In this document: positions 37,195 through 45,651 of the stretch, piece after piece
Position numbering within the stretch: position 1 is the first letter of the stretch
Layout of the letters: every line of letters starts with the position of its first letter
NCBI GenBank assembly: GCA_031292525.1
Contig: JARLGY010000036.1
Span: 1-64,000 of the forward strand
Length of the DNA stretch: 64,000 bases
Direction: 5' to 3'
DNA from: Flavipsychrobacter sp.
GTDB lineage: Bacteria; Bacteroidota; Bacteroidia; Chitinophagales; Chitinophagaceae
Notes under the pieces: generated by a model
Database searches by the model: none
Told to the model about the DNA's origin: nothing
What the model saw: the letters and a program-made list of their open reading frames with translations, nothing else
Position numbers and translations under genes: made by a program

Positions 37195-37713
37195 TCAGCT
37201 CTTTTCTGCTCCTTTAACTATCGCCTGCAGATCTTCCTCTACACTTTTATCTACGTTTTCGGTAATGCGACCGACTTCCTGGTGATCTTTAAGCAGTATG
37301 ATGGTTGGTACAAGTGTTATCTTGTATTTGAGGTGCTCTGAGTTCTTTGTGGTTTTCTGCCTATCGACACCAAACATAGTGTATTTGGTCATAGGGTAGC
37401 CACTTTGCTGCAATACTTTGTACAATTTAGGTACCAGATTGTGAGAATCATCACACCAGGTACCCATAAAAACAACCAGCTCATACGCGGGGAGGGTTTT
37501 CTTCAGGTACGTTACTGCGGCAGTATTTGGCTTATAGCCAGCAGAGCCAGCCTTGAACCAGTCGAATGTTTGTTCGGCATCCAGATCGCCGAAAGTGCAA
37601 GCGCCATTATAAATTACAGAGCCGTCTTCTTTGTCTTTAGAAACATCGTATTTCTTCTGTGCGCCTGCGGCGAGGCTGCCCAATAACAGGACTGATAAAA
37701 AGATGGCTTTCAT
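37195..37713 (-). CDS. Secreted thioredoxin-fold protein with single active-site cysteine
   Basis: 172 residues. Signal peptide (MKAIFLSVLLLGSLAAGA) then a thioredoxin fold with the active-site segment VVFMGTWCDDSHNLVPKLYK and the cis-proline in LVPTIILL. The normal CxxC is CDDS: the resolving cysteine is a Ser. That prevents ordinary disulfide exchange but allows a monothiol, glutathione- or Cys-transfer-like, or purely binding role. Coupled to the upstream MerR gene by a 3-bp gap, which suggests redox- or metal-responsive control. A similar WCxDS motif is seen in other Bacteroidota proteins of this type. Confidence 0.82.
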   Translation of the reverse strand: MKAIFLSVLLLGSLAAGAQKKYDVSKDKEDGSVIYNGACTFGDLDAEQTFDWFKAGSAGYKPNTAAVTYLKKTLPAYELVVFMGTWCDDSHNLVPKLYKVLQQSGYPMTKYTMFGVDRQKTTKNSEHLKYKITLVPTIILLKDHQEVGRITENVDKSVEEDLQAIVKGAEKS

Positions 37714-37716
37714 GAT

Positions 37717-38355
37717 TTAGCTAAGCTGGTTGCGTATGGTGAGTAATTTATTGCGCAGGTGCAGCAACGACTTCTTGAGATCTATGCTCTGCACCGTTAC
37801 ATTTTTTTCTTTTAGTTTGGCCTTGGCGCCGCTTATGGTGTATTTTTTTTCTTTCACCAGATGGTAGATGCCTCTTATTTCCCGCACCTGTTCTGGTGTA
37901 TAAAGACGGTCGCCCTTGCGGGTGGTACGCACTTTAAGCTCAAATTCATTGGTCCAGAAACGAATATGAGAGGTATTGAGTTTGAATAGTTTTGCTACCT
38001 CACCTATGGAATAGTATTGCTTTTCGCCGTTCCATCCATCTAAAATGTTGCCTGTTGTTTCTATAGGTGCCGTTTCCTGTTCCTTCTCTGTTTCTGTAGC
38101 GCGACGGCGAAGTACAACTTTTTTCTTAGGCTTAGTCGACGAGTTTGTACTTTCTGCTGGCGAAAGGTCTCCAAACGCCTGCACTGCGGGTTCAGCAGCA
38201 GATGGAGTGCTTATTTCCCCTGTCTCCTCATGTCCGGATTCAGTTAGCTCTTCAGCTGTAGGTTTCGCTTTTTTTGCTTTTGCAGGGCGTCCCACAGCAT
38301 TTAACTGCTCGGGTATTATTTCTTCTCCAAACAATGTAAGCACGCGTACACTCAT
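37717..38355 (-). CDS. MerR-family transcriptional regulator
   Basis: 212 residues from the ATG at 38355 (the TTG at 38373 is not needed). A long N-terminal low-complexity region (Lys/Thr/Ser/Glu-rich, about 1-110) precedes a MerR winged helix: YYSIGEVAKLFKLNTSHIRFWTNEF with KGDRLYTPEQVREIRGIYHL. The usual effector-binding C-terminal domain is replaced by a short helical end (KSLLHLRNKLLTIRNQLS). It may bind DNA near its own operon, which includes the thioredoxin-like gene. Confidence 0.85.
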   Translation of the reverse strand: MSVRVLTLFGEEIIPEQLNAVGRPAKAKKAKPTAEELTESGHEETGEISTPSAAEPAVQAFGDLSPAESTNSSTKPKKKVVLRRRATETEKEQETAPIETTGNILDGWNGEKQYYSIGEVAKLFKLNTSHIRFWTNEFELKVRTTRKGDRLYTPEQVREIRGIYHLVKEKKYTISGAKAKLKEKNVTVQSIDLKKSLLHLRNKLLTIRNQLS

Positions 38356-38420
38356 ACCCTGCAAATTATGCAAATTGTTTGATTACGTACCATTCATGAC
38401 ATTGCTAATTAAAGCTTTCT

Positions 38421-38428
38421 TAGTTTTG
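38421..38428 (+). promoter_or_regulatory. -7 box upstream of purN
   Basis: TAGTTTTG matches TAnnTTTG and ends 4 nt before the purN ATG, leaving no room for a leader. Confidence 0.55.
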
Positions 38429-38432
38429 CAGG

Positions 38433-38993
38433 ATGCATTCACTTATCATATTCGCATCGGGCAGGGGCAGCAATGCTGCGGCCATTATAGACCATTTTAA
38501 ACAAAATGGTAAAGCCGCAATAGCGCTCATTGTAACCAATAACCCAAATGCAGGTGTGCTGGCAATAGCAGAACAGCAACATATCCCCTTCCTTATTGTT
38601 GACAAAACATCTATAAAGGAGACTTTGCTGATAGAGCAAATGGCGGATTGCAAACCATCATTAATAGTGTTGGCTGGTTTTATGTGGAAGATACCAGGCA
38701 CAATAGTAGCCGCCTTTAGAAACAAGATCGTCAATATACACCCCGCCTTACTACCTGCCTACGGTGGTAAAGGTATGTACGGGAACCATGTGCACCATGC
38801 CGTACTTGAAGCCGGGGAAAAAGAAACCGGCATAACCATACACCACGTGAATGAGCATTATGACGAGGGCGATATAATAGTGCAGGCCCGTTGTAAAGTG
38901 CAGGCCAACGATACCGAAGACACACTGGCTGACAGGATACACGTGTTGGAACATTTTTACTATCCAAGAACGGTGGAGTACCTAATCGGGTAG
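38433..38993 (+). CDS. purN: Phosphoribosylglycinamide formyltransferase
   Basis: GAR transformylase of purine synthesis, folate-dependent. 186 residues: N-terminal FASGRGSNAAAI nucleotide loop, NNPNAGVL, and the catalytic NIHPALLPAYGGKGMYG region with its His and following Asp (HHVNEHYDEGDIIVQ). Stands alone, transcribed towards hutH. Confidence 0.95.
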   Translation: MHSLIIFASGRGSNAAAIIDHFKQNGKAAIALIVTNNPNAGVLAIAEQQHIPFLIVDKTSIKETLLIEQMADCKPSLIVLAGFMWKIPGTIVAAFRNKIVNIHPALLPAYGGKGMYGNHVHHAVLEAGEKETGITIHHVNEHYDEGDIIVQARCKVQANDTEDTLADRIHVLEHFYYPRTVEYLIG

Positions 38994-39038
38994 TACATAC
39001 AACAGATAGACTACCATCGGTAACTCGCACAATTCAAT

Positions 39039-39046
39039 TACTTTTG
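39039..39046 (+). promoter_or_regulatory. -7 box upstream of hutH
   Basis: TACTTTTG, 27 nt ahead of the ATG at 39074. Confidence 0.5.
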
Positions 39047-39073
39047 CGGGCATTATATAATTAATTGCAGTAT

Positions 39074-40552
39074 ATGGTACTTCCTCAACATCTATCCATT
39101 GATATATTAAATAAATGGAATAATAATATTATCATCCCAGACGAAATAACTGCGCGTATAGCACATAACCGGGCTTACCTGGATGAAAAATTAAAAACTG
39201 ATAAGACCTTTTATGGCGTGAACACCGGGTTTGGATCTTTATGTAATGTGCGCATAGAGCCCGATGAGCTATCGCAACTACAGGAGAACCTGGTGTGCAG
39301 CCATGCCTGTGGCATGGGTGACGAAGTGCCTGAAGAGATAGTTCGGTTGATGCTGTTGCTGAAAGTGCACGGACTAAGCCAGGGCTACAGTGGTGTGCGG
39401 CCCGAATTGGTGCAAAGGCTTGCAGACATGTACAACCAGGGCATACACCCTGTGATATATGAGTTGGGCTCGTTAGGTGCAAGTGGCGATCTGGCACCCC
39501 TGGCACACATGAGCTTGCCGTTATTGGGTAAGGGTGACGTGAACTATAAAGGACAAAAATACAAAGCTAAAGATGTGTTGGGCAAGCTGGGCATGAAGCC
39601 TATGACACTTGCGGCCAAGGAGGGATTAGCGCTGCTGAACGGTACACAGTTTATGAGCGGCTATGGCACTTGGGCGCTTATGACCGCAAAAAGACTGCAG
39701 GTGTGGGCCGATATTACCGGTGCACTTTCGGCCGATGCATTTATGGCTAAGGGCGAACCTTTTAGTCATGCTTTGCATAGGGTTCGTCCGCATAAGGGAC
39801 AGATAGCCACAGCGCAAAGGCTAAGAGAATTATTACAAGGAAGCCCACTGCAGGCAGAGTATAAAGAACAAGTACAAGACCCATACTCCTTCCGTTGTAT
39901 GCCACAAGTGCATGGTGCTACCAAAGATGTGATAGATACGGTTTGTAATGTGATGGAGATCGAGATTAACTCGGTTACAGATAACCCTATTGTTTTTCAT
40001 GACGAGGATGCAATAATGAGCGGCGGTAATTTTCATGGTCAGCCACTGGCGCTGCACCTTGATTTTATGGCTATAGCAATGGCAGAGCTGGGCAGTATTG
40101 CAGAAAGACGCATATACCTGATGATAAGTGGGCAGCGTGGATTACCTAACTTCCTTGCACCAGATGCAGGGCTGAACAGCGGCTTTATGATCGCACAATA
40201 TACCGCAGCATCTATAGTAAGCCAGAACAAACAATTGTGTACGCCAGCCTCTGTAGATTCTATAGTGAGCAGCAACGGGCAGGAAGACCATGTGAGCATG
40301 GGGGCCAACGCGGCTACCAAGCTATATAGGGTAGTGAAGAATGTACAGCGTATATTAGCTATAGAATTGCTTGTGGGTGCACAAGCACTGGACCTGCGCA
40401 GGCCATTGCAAACATCGGCTCCACTTGAAGCTGTGTGGCAAGCGTTTAGGAAAGAGGTAAGCTATATGGCCGGAGATCGGGTATTGCACGATGATATGGT
40501 AGCAGCAGAATTATTTTTAAACAATGATCCACTCCAGTGGATAAATGTATAA
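39074..40552 (+). CDS. hutH: Histidine ammonia-lyase (MIO-containing aromatic amino acid lyase)
   Basis: Non-oxidative deamination of L-histidine to urocanate. 492 residues. The self-formed methylidene-imidazolone cofactor comes from Ala-Ser-Gly in SLGASGDLAPL near residue 137. Tyr in YGVNTGFG, the SHACGMG substrate loop (typical of HAL, not TAL/PAL), and QEDHVSMG are all present. No hutU, hutI or hutG is nearby, so histidine breakdown, if complete, is encoded elsewhere. ATG 39074 is chosen over TTG 39065. The stop overlaps the next gene's ATG by one base. Confidence 0.92.
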   Translation: MVLPQHLSIDILNKWNNNIIIPDEITARIAHNRAYLDEKLKTDKTFYGVNTGFGSLCNVRIEPDELSQLQENLVCSHACGMGDEVPEEIVRLMLLLKVHGLSQGYSGVRPELVQRLADMYNQGIHPVIYELGSLGASGDLAPLAHMSLPLLGKGDVNYKGQKYKAKDVLGKLGMKPMTLAAKEGLALLNGTQFMSGYGTWALMTAKRLQVWADITGALSADAFMAKGEPFSHALHRVRPHKGQIATAQRLRELLQGSPLQAEYKEQVQDPYSFRCMPQVHGATKDVIDTVCNVMEIEINSVTDNPIVFHDEDAIMSGGNFHGQPLALHLDFMAIAMAELGSIAERRIYLMISGQRGLPNFLAPDAGLNSGFMIAQYTAASIVSQNKQLCTPASVDSIVSSNGQEDHVSMGANAATKLYRVVKNVQRILAIELLVGAQALDLRRPLQTSAPLEAVWQAFRKEVSYMAGDRVLHDDMVAAELFLNNDPLQWINV

Positions 40553-41463
40553 TGAACAGCAGGCAGAAAAATTATATTGTTACCCAATGCTACGGCAATG
40601 AAGGCATTTTTTATGAGTGTGCTTTTGCGCTATTGTCTATAAGCAGGCTATACGATAAAAGCTTTCTTCCTGATACTGAAATATGGATATATACAGATAA
40701 ACCTGAATGGTTTTCCCGTTTTAAAGATTGTCCGCTGCCATTACATTTCAGGCAGATGGATGAACGCACGATTGCTCAGTGGAAGGGGGACAACAATTTT
40801 GTGCACCGTTTTAAAATAGAATTGTTGCACGATCTTGCACAAGGGAAACAGGGCAATATATTGTACATGGATACAGATGTTATCCTTACGCATGATATAG
40901 CCAGTATGTTAACAAACATAGGCAAAGGTGAGCTGTATATGCATGTGCAGGAAGGCAGGGTAAGCGATGGGGGTAACCCGGTACTTAAAAAGCTTTCCGC
41001 GTTCCTGGACAGCAGCAGTGAAATGAAATCTACAGATCATGGTATTGCCCAAACATACATGTGGAATGCGGGTGTGCTGGGGTTTAAAACAATGCATATA
41101 CCCTTGCTTGAAAAAGTATTAGCTCTTACTGATAAGATGTATAAACTATATCCAAAACACGTAGTGGAGCAATTTTGCTTTTCGTACTATTTTCAAAAAA
41201 CAAGGAATGTGAAATCTGCTGCGCCTTATATCATTCATTACTGGAACCTTAAGGAAATGAGGGAAGTGTTCAGCAGTTTCTTTGATCATTTCAAACATGC
41301 TTCCTGGGCAGAGCTTACCATATTGGCATCCTTGCTGCAGCCCCACATCTACATTCAGGAAAAGGCAAATTTTTATGCCGGACGTAGCATTGCAGGTAAG
41401 CTTAAAAAAGACAAATGGCATCCTCTTATTCCTGACTGGCAGCAGTTATTGCATCAATTGTAA
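40552..41463 (+). CDS. Putative GT-A-fold glycosyltransferase
   Basis: 303 residues, starting ATG in the hutH stop (TAATG). It has a GT-A-like layout with DXD-type metal motif YMDTDVILT (about residue 109-116), an IWIYTDKPEW early strand and a downstream WNAGVLGFK segment as in GT8-like enzymes. Acceptor and donor are unknown. The 3' end overlaps the convergent patatin gene by 18 bp. Translational coupling with histidine ammonia-lyase has no obvious metabolic logic. Confidence 0.65.
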   Translation: MNSRQKNYIVTQCYGNEGIFYECAFALLSISRLYDKSFLPDTEIWIYTDKPEWFSRFKDCPLPLHFRQMDERTIAQWKGDNNFVHRFKIELLHDLAQGKQGNILYMDTDVILTHDIASMLTNIGKGELYMHVQEGRVSDGGNPVLKKLSAFLDSSSEMKSTDHGIAQTYMWNAGVLGFKTMHIPLLEKVLALTDKMYKLYPKHVVEQFCFSYYFQKTRNVKSAAPYIIHYWNLKEMREVFSSFFDHFKHASWAELTILASLLQPHIYIQEKANFYAGRSIAGKLKKDKWHPLIPDWQQLLHQL

Positions 41464-43671
41464 TAGCTGTTTAATGGCATCCTGGTTCTCACTGTTGTAG
41501 ATGGAATTGTAAAGATCGTTCTTCTCTGTTTGTGTGAGGTGGAAATTAAGCGCTGCTATTTTTTGTTTGGGCACGTATTGCAACGTTACAAAGTGCAGCT
41601 TACCATCCATAGCGCTGGTTGCATAATCTTTTAGGTAACCGTGATTATAGGATTGGAAAACTTCCCACTTATTCTGAATGATAAACAGAGGGTCAGATAT
41701 CATACCACCTACAGAGGTTTCATCTGTACTTTTAAAAACTTCATACTCGCGTGTGTCCCTCACCTCCAATATTATCACATTATGCGTATTGTGCTGCATC
41801 CAGTTGCGTAGCGCATAAATGTACCTGCTGGCCGATTCTGTGCCAAAATTATCACGCATGCCTGCATCCATTACATTAATGTGTGGCTGTGAAGGCAGCT
41901 TTACTATTGGTAGAATAAAAGGAAATGTGGCATTCATACGCAAAGCCGACGTAAGGCGCATATTATAAGGCTCACAGTTAGCAAAAAGTGCAGCATAGTC
42001 TATCGCATCAATAGGTGGGTGTACCGTATCGGCAAGAGTATATTCAGGTCGTGTAAGATATGCTACAGGTTGCGATGATATCATTAGTCTGCGGCCATCA
42101 TTTACTACTGTGCTGTTCAGTAGTATTTGCGGTACCGTTCCATTGGCCTCACGGGCTCTTGTGTCTCCTATTTTTTTATCCAGTACCCCATCTGTGTTAC
42201 GTATCAATTCCTCTTCCATAGCATAGCCCCGGTCTTTTGTATATGTATGGCCAGCTACGGTTATTTTATTGAATGGTGAAATGAAATCTACGCTTGCAAA
42301 AGAGAATATGATAGCATTAAGTATATCCTTGCCAATATTTACCTGGTACTTTATATTGTAAGGGTCTTTGGTCTTGCCTTGCTGGTAATCATCGTGTACT
42401 GCCCGCCAATAGGCTGCTCCTATCATGCCTCCAGATGCCCCTGTTAATAATACTGTGTTTTTGAATAGCATACCGTGAGTGATGCTATCAATGTATTGCA
42501 AGGCATGAAACGTCCAGTAAGCTGAGCGCAGACCACCGCCGCTTACCGTTACTACTATAAGCGGAGGTTCTTTGCCCGCAGAGTCTGCTACATGAGTTTT
42601 CCATTTGTCAAGGCGGCTCTCTTCTTGTTGCTTGTCTTGCTGGTATTTTGTGTGGTTAAATAACTGATGCAGATGCTCGTAGGTATATTGTGGTTGCTTA
42701 CTTACTGGCAGTTTATTATTTATTCCGTTTGCAATGCTGCGGAGATCCATAACGCCATAATGTACCATGGTGATGATAATGGAAACAGTGATTACAAGGC
42801 CTATTGTCTCCCAGGTGCGCATAAAATATTTAAATGCAGCAGCTATCCCCATCATTATGGAAAAGAGGATAAGGAAACTGCCTCCTGCAGGTATACGGAA
42901 GGCTGGCTCGTGCATAAAGATCCCCAAAAATAGGAGGAGTAAATAGGATGCAATGGTTGCAAAAACAGCATTACGATGATGCCTCCTGAAGATAGTGGCG
43001 AGTATGCGGGATGGGTATGATTCAAGGTCGGCAAAATGCTGTATGCGGAACGTGCCGGATAAGTAAGTGGTTGCAGGTACTATATCTATTTCATAATCGA
43101 GTGTATCGTAAGGAATGATCTCGCGGATAACTGAAGGGTTGGTGATCTTGGATAGCACAATCTTTAGCAGGTCTCTGCCCACTCTGAAAAAGTATGCAAA
43201 CGATACTATTGCTACTATAATGAAACCCAGGTAAAACCCAAGCTGCAGCAATATGACCTGTGCAAGACTCGTGCGTTCTTCAACTAACTGAAAGCGTGTA
43301 CATACTATAGAGTAGAAAACAAGGAAAATAAGCGGAAGCAGTGAGTTGTTGAAACAATAAATAAGGAACGCATGCCTGCGTGCGCCCATATAGGGTATAC
43401 GCTTACTATGTATAATGAATGTGGTGATGTGCCACGTCATTATAAAGATGGATGTGCAACATCCCAGCAGGAGCATACTAAGGAAATTGATGTGCCCAAG
43501 GTATTCTGGCGCTAAAAACAAGCTGGATGCTCCAAAATGGGAGGCAAAATTGCCGGTAATTGTGGCAAACAGGATGAACCAGAAAATAAGCAGCAACTGA
43601 TATTTGCGGAATTGCAGCAAAAACAGTTGTATAGGTAAAAAATAATAAATGCTTTTCAGCGTTTTCCTCAT
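41446..43671 (-). CDS. Membrane-anchored patatin-like phospholipase
   Basis: 741 residues. Residues 1-330 contain about seven to eight membrane helices; residues about 365-700 are a patatin fold. The oxyanion loop is TVSGGGLRSAYW (about 375-386), the nucleophile elbow GASGG with Ser near 411, and the catalytic Asp in MDAGMRDNFG near 601 (DxG replaces the usual DGG). It is a Ser-Asp lipid acyl hydrolase fixed to the membrane. The unusual polytopic N-terminus suggests it works on membrane lipids in place. Substrate unknown; it overlaps the convergent glycosyltransferase. Confidence 0.85.
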   Translation of the reverse strand: MRKTLKSIYYFLPIQLFLLQFRKYQLLLIFWFILFATITGNFASHFGASSLFLAPEYLGHINFLSMLLLGCCTSIFIMTWHITTFIIHSKRIPYMGARRHAFLIYCFNNSLLPLIFLVFYSIVCTRFQLVEERTSLAQVILLQLGFYLGFIIVAIVSFAYFFRVGRDLLKIVLSKITNPSVIREIIPYDTLDYEIDIVPATTYLSGTFRIQHFADLESYPSRILATIFRRHHRNAVFATIASYLLLLFLGIFMHEPAFRIPAGGSFLILFSIMMGIAAAFKYFMRTWETIGLVITVSIIITMVHYGVMDLRSIANGINNKLPVSKQPQYTYEHLHQLFNHTKYQQDKQQEESRLDKWKTHVADSAGKEPPLIVVTVSGGGLRSAYWTFHALQYIDSITHGMLFKNTVLLTGASGGMIGAAYWRAVHDDYQQGKTKDPYNIKYQVNIGKDILNAIIFSFASVDFISPFNKITVAGHTYTKDRGYAMEEELIRNTDGVLDKKIGDTRAREANGTVPQILLNSTVVNDGRRLMISSQPVAYLTRPEYTLADTVHPPIDAIDYAALFANCEPYNMRLTSALRMNATFPFILPIVKLPSQPHINVMDAGMRDNFGTESASRYIYALRNWMQHNTHNVIILEVRDTREYEVFKSTDETSVGGMISDPLFIIQNKWEVFQSYNHGYLKDYATSAMDGKLHFVTLQYVPKQKIAALNFHLTQTEKNDLYNSIYNSENQDAIKQLLQLMQ

Positions 43672-43718
43672 CTGCGGTCTGGGCCTCTTTTATAGCTCAA
43701 TCTACGCATTTTTCTGTA

Positions 43719-44783
43719 TCAGGTTATGACCAGCTTCTTTTGAGGTAATATAATATACAGGTTTACAATAAGCGACATCAACAGGAACATAGCTACCAGT
43801 TGGTGGCACTCAGCCAAAACTTCAAATAGTCCAAATTTGCCAGGCACAATGTGCGATGCACACAAAACAGTAATGATACCCAACAAAACCTGCAGGCATA
43901 CTAACCCCAGCGTATATCCACTTGTTTTGCGCAATAGGTCTGCATTCATTGTTTTTGCCAACGCGGCTACACGCATATACCATGCAATTACAAAGACGAG
44001 TAATAGGTATGCAATGGTGCGATGAATGAAATGTACATTTATTTTATTATCTGTAAGGTTTTCTGTACCCAAACTTTCGGGCAGTATCATGCCGTTTATG
44101 GTGGGCCAGGTAGGTGCTGCCATCGCCGCCTTTAGGCCGGCCATAAAAGCGCCATAGGTAAGTTGCACAAACAGCAATACAGTAATAATAAGCAATGCAT
44201 TGTATGCCCTTTTATCTATAACCCTGCGTTCTACTGGTATAAGAAGCTTTAATGCAAACCATAAAGTGTAGCAAGCAAGTATCATGGCAGACACAAAGTG
44301 CATGGCCAGTTTTATATGGTCTACATAGAGATGGCTATCATTAAGTCCGCTCGCAACCATTATCCATCCTATGGCGCCTTGCAGGGCACCTAATAAGAAG
44401 AGTATGATGAATGGGCGTATCATTTCCTTGTCAAAATATTTTTTCACCAGGAAGTAAACAAAGCCGATCATAAACACGATACCTAGCATGCGGGCCCAGA
44501 AACGATGAAACCATTCCCAAAAAAATATCGCTTTGAAGTCTCCCAGGGTATAATCGCTGTTCATGTATTTAAATTGGCCTATTTGCTTATATCCTGCAAA
44601 TGCTTCTTCCCACTGCTTATTATTTAATGGCGGTAAAATGCCAAATAAAGGATTCCATTTAGTTATCGATAAGCCAGATCCGGTAAGCCTTGTGACACCG
44701 CCAAGTAAGGTTTGAATGATGATCATGATCACTCCGGCTATTAGCCAGTATGCTACAACTTTTCTTTTTCGGGCGTCTTGCAA
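43719..44783 (-). CDS. ctaA: Heme A synthase (COX15/CtaA family)
   Basis: Oxidises heme O to heme A for cytochrome c oxidase. 354 residues with eight membrane helices and the paired heme-ligand histidines: EWFHRFWAR, DHIKLAMHF, VHFIHRTIAY and AECHQLVAMF. The GGVTRLTGSGLSITKW opening is diagnostic for the type 2 (COX15) form. The frame is bounded upstream by a stop a few codons before and has only a TTG start (44783). No ctaB or cytochrome oxidase genes are adjacent. Confidence 0.94.
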   Translation of the reverse strand: MQDARKRKVVAYWLIAGVIMIIIQTLLGGVTRLTGSGLSITKWNPLFGILPPLNNKQWEEAFAGYKQIGQFKYMNSDYTLGDFKAIFFWEWFHRFWARMLGIVFMIGFVYFLVKKYFDKEMIRPFIILFLLGALQGAIGWIMVASGLNDSHLYVDHIKLAMHFVSAMILACYTLWFALKLLIPVERRVIDKRAYNALLIITVLLFVQLTYGAFMAGLKAAMAAPTWPTINGMILPESLGTENLTDNKINVHFIHRTIAYLLLVFVIAWYMRVAALAKTMNADLLRKTSGYTLGLVCLQVLLGIITVLCASHIVPGKFGLFEVLAECHQLVAMFLLMSLIVNLYIILPQKKLVIT

Positions 44784-44803
44784 GGCATTTTTTGTTTAGA
44801 ATG

Positions 44804-44811
44804 CAAATTTA
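44804..44811 (-). promoter_or_regulatory. -7 box upstream of ctaA
   Basis: Minus-strand TAAATTTG, 20 nt before the TTG start. Confidence 0.5.
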
Positions 44812-45069
44812 CTACCCCAGGCACTATAAACTGTTCAATAAAAAATAAACAGTATTAAACAAACTGCCTATTTACGTATTTCATTTTCCACATAATTATA
44901 TCTCATTGGTAATTATTGTGTGTATTTTTTTCTACAGAAATAATTCAGTTTCTACAACTTTAAAACATTTATACTCAAGGATTTGTAGGTGGTTTATATA
45001 TAAATAGTATTAATTAGATATTTGTAAAAGTAATCTATATTATGCTAGTAAGCTCTTTTAGGGTTAATG

Positions 45070-45171
45070 ATGCACATTTTAATTGATTATCAAAGAGTTA
45101 TAAAGGAGGAGGAACAGCTTGCTTACAATGTTTGGCTTAAAAATTGCAATCTGTCGCACGGTGAGGTATGA
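45070..45171 (+). CDS. Candidate 33-residue ORF in the ctaA-HU gap
   Basis: The 498-bp, AT-rich gap between ctaA and the HU gene contains an ATG frame reading MHILIDYQRVIKEEEQLAYN then VWLKNCNLSHGEV and a stop. The composition is protein-like (amphipathic, charged), but there is no RBS and no recognised family. The rest of the gap shows no other gene; it probably carries the HU promoter. Confidence 0.25.
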   Translation: MHILIDYQRVIKEEEQLAYNVWLKNCNLSHGEV

Positions 45172-45281
45172 TTTTTAAAACATCATACAAACCAGATTTG
45201 TAAGTTGCACTGTATTAAAAAGTTATCAAGCCTTTTTTGGTAATATATTGAAAACGATAAAAATTTAAAATCATATATCGT

Positions 45282-45608
45282 ATGAGAAAAGCAGATGTTG
45301 TGAGCAGTATTGCTGAAAAAACCGGAATTCCTAAAGTTGACATCCTGGTAGCATTAGAAGCGTTCTTCAAAGAAGTGAAAATTTCTTTGGTTGAAGGCGA
45401 ACCCGTTTATGTACGTGGTTTTGGCAGTTTTATTTTAAAGAAACGTGCTGCTAAAATTGGGCGTAACATAAAGAAAAATGTTGCCGTAGAAATACCTGAG
45501 CATTTTATACCTGCATTCAAACCTGCAAAAGAGTTTGTACATGCGGTAAAAGATTCTAAGTATGATTTAGTAGAACATTCAGAAGCTGATCTTGTTGAAC
45601 AAGATTAA
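45282..45608 (+). CDS. HU/IHF-family nucleoid protein
   Basis: 108-residue DNA-bending protein. Opens MRKADVVSSIAEKTGIPKVD with the HU dimer helices; the beta-arm region has VRGFGSFILKKRAAKIGRNI and the AFKPAKEF closing segment. A 20-residue acidic C-terminal tail (SKYDLVEHSEADLVEQD) exceeds normal HU length. Homodimer packs and bends DNA. First gene of a cluster with the TPR protein, COX24-like peptide and RNase G. Confidence 0.92.
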   Translation: MRKADVVSSIAEKTGIPKVDILVALEAFFKEVKISLVEGEPVYVRGFGSFILKKRAAKIGRNIKKNVAVEIPEHFIPAFKPAKEFVHAVKDSKYDLVEHSEADLVEQD

Positions 45609-45624
45609 TAGCTGTGTATTTCCT

Positions 45625-45632
45625 TACCTTTG
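45625..45632 (+). promoter_or_regulatory. -7 box ahead of the TPR gene
   Basis: TACCTTTG matches TAnnTTTG; 19 nt before the TTG start at 45652. It lies right after the HU stop. Confidence 0.45.
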
Positions 45633-45651
45633 CGGGACTAATTTTTAATCC

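Noticed and set aside
39065-39073. TTG start for hutH
   Set aside because: The ATG at 39074 begins the normal HAL N-terminus.
39074-41463. Flexirubin/aryl polyene cluster suggested by an aromatic lyase
   Set aside because: No ketosynthase, acyl carrier or tailoring genes nearby, and the lyase carries HAL-type motifs.
44784-45281. tRNA or regulatory RNA in the 498-bp gap
   Set aside because: No cloverleaf, riboswitch core or terminator was found.
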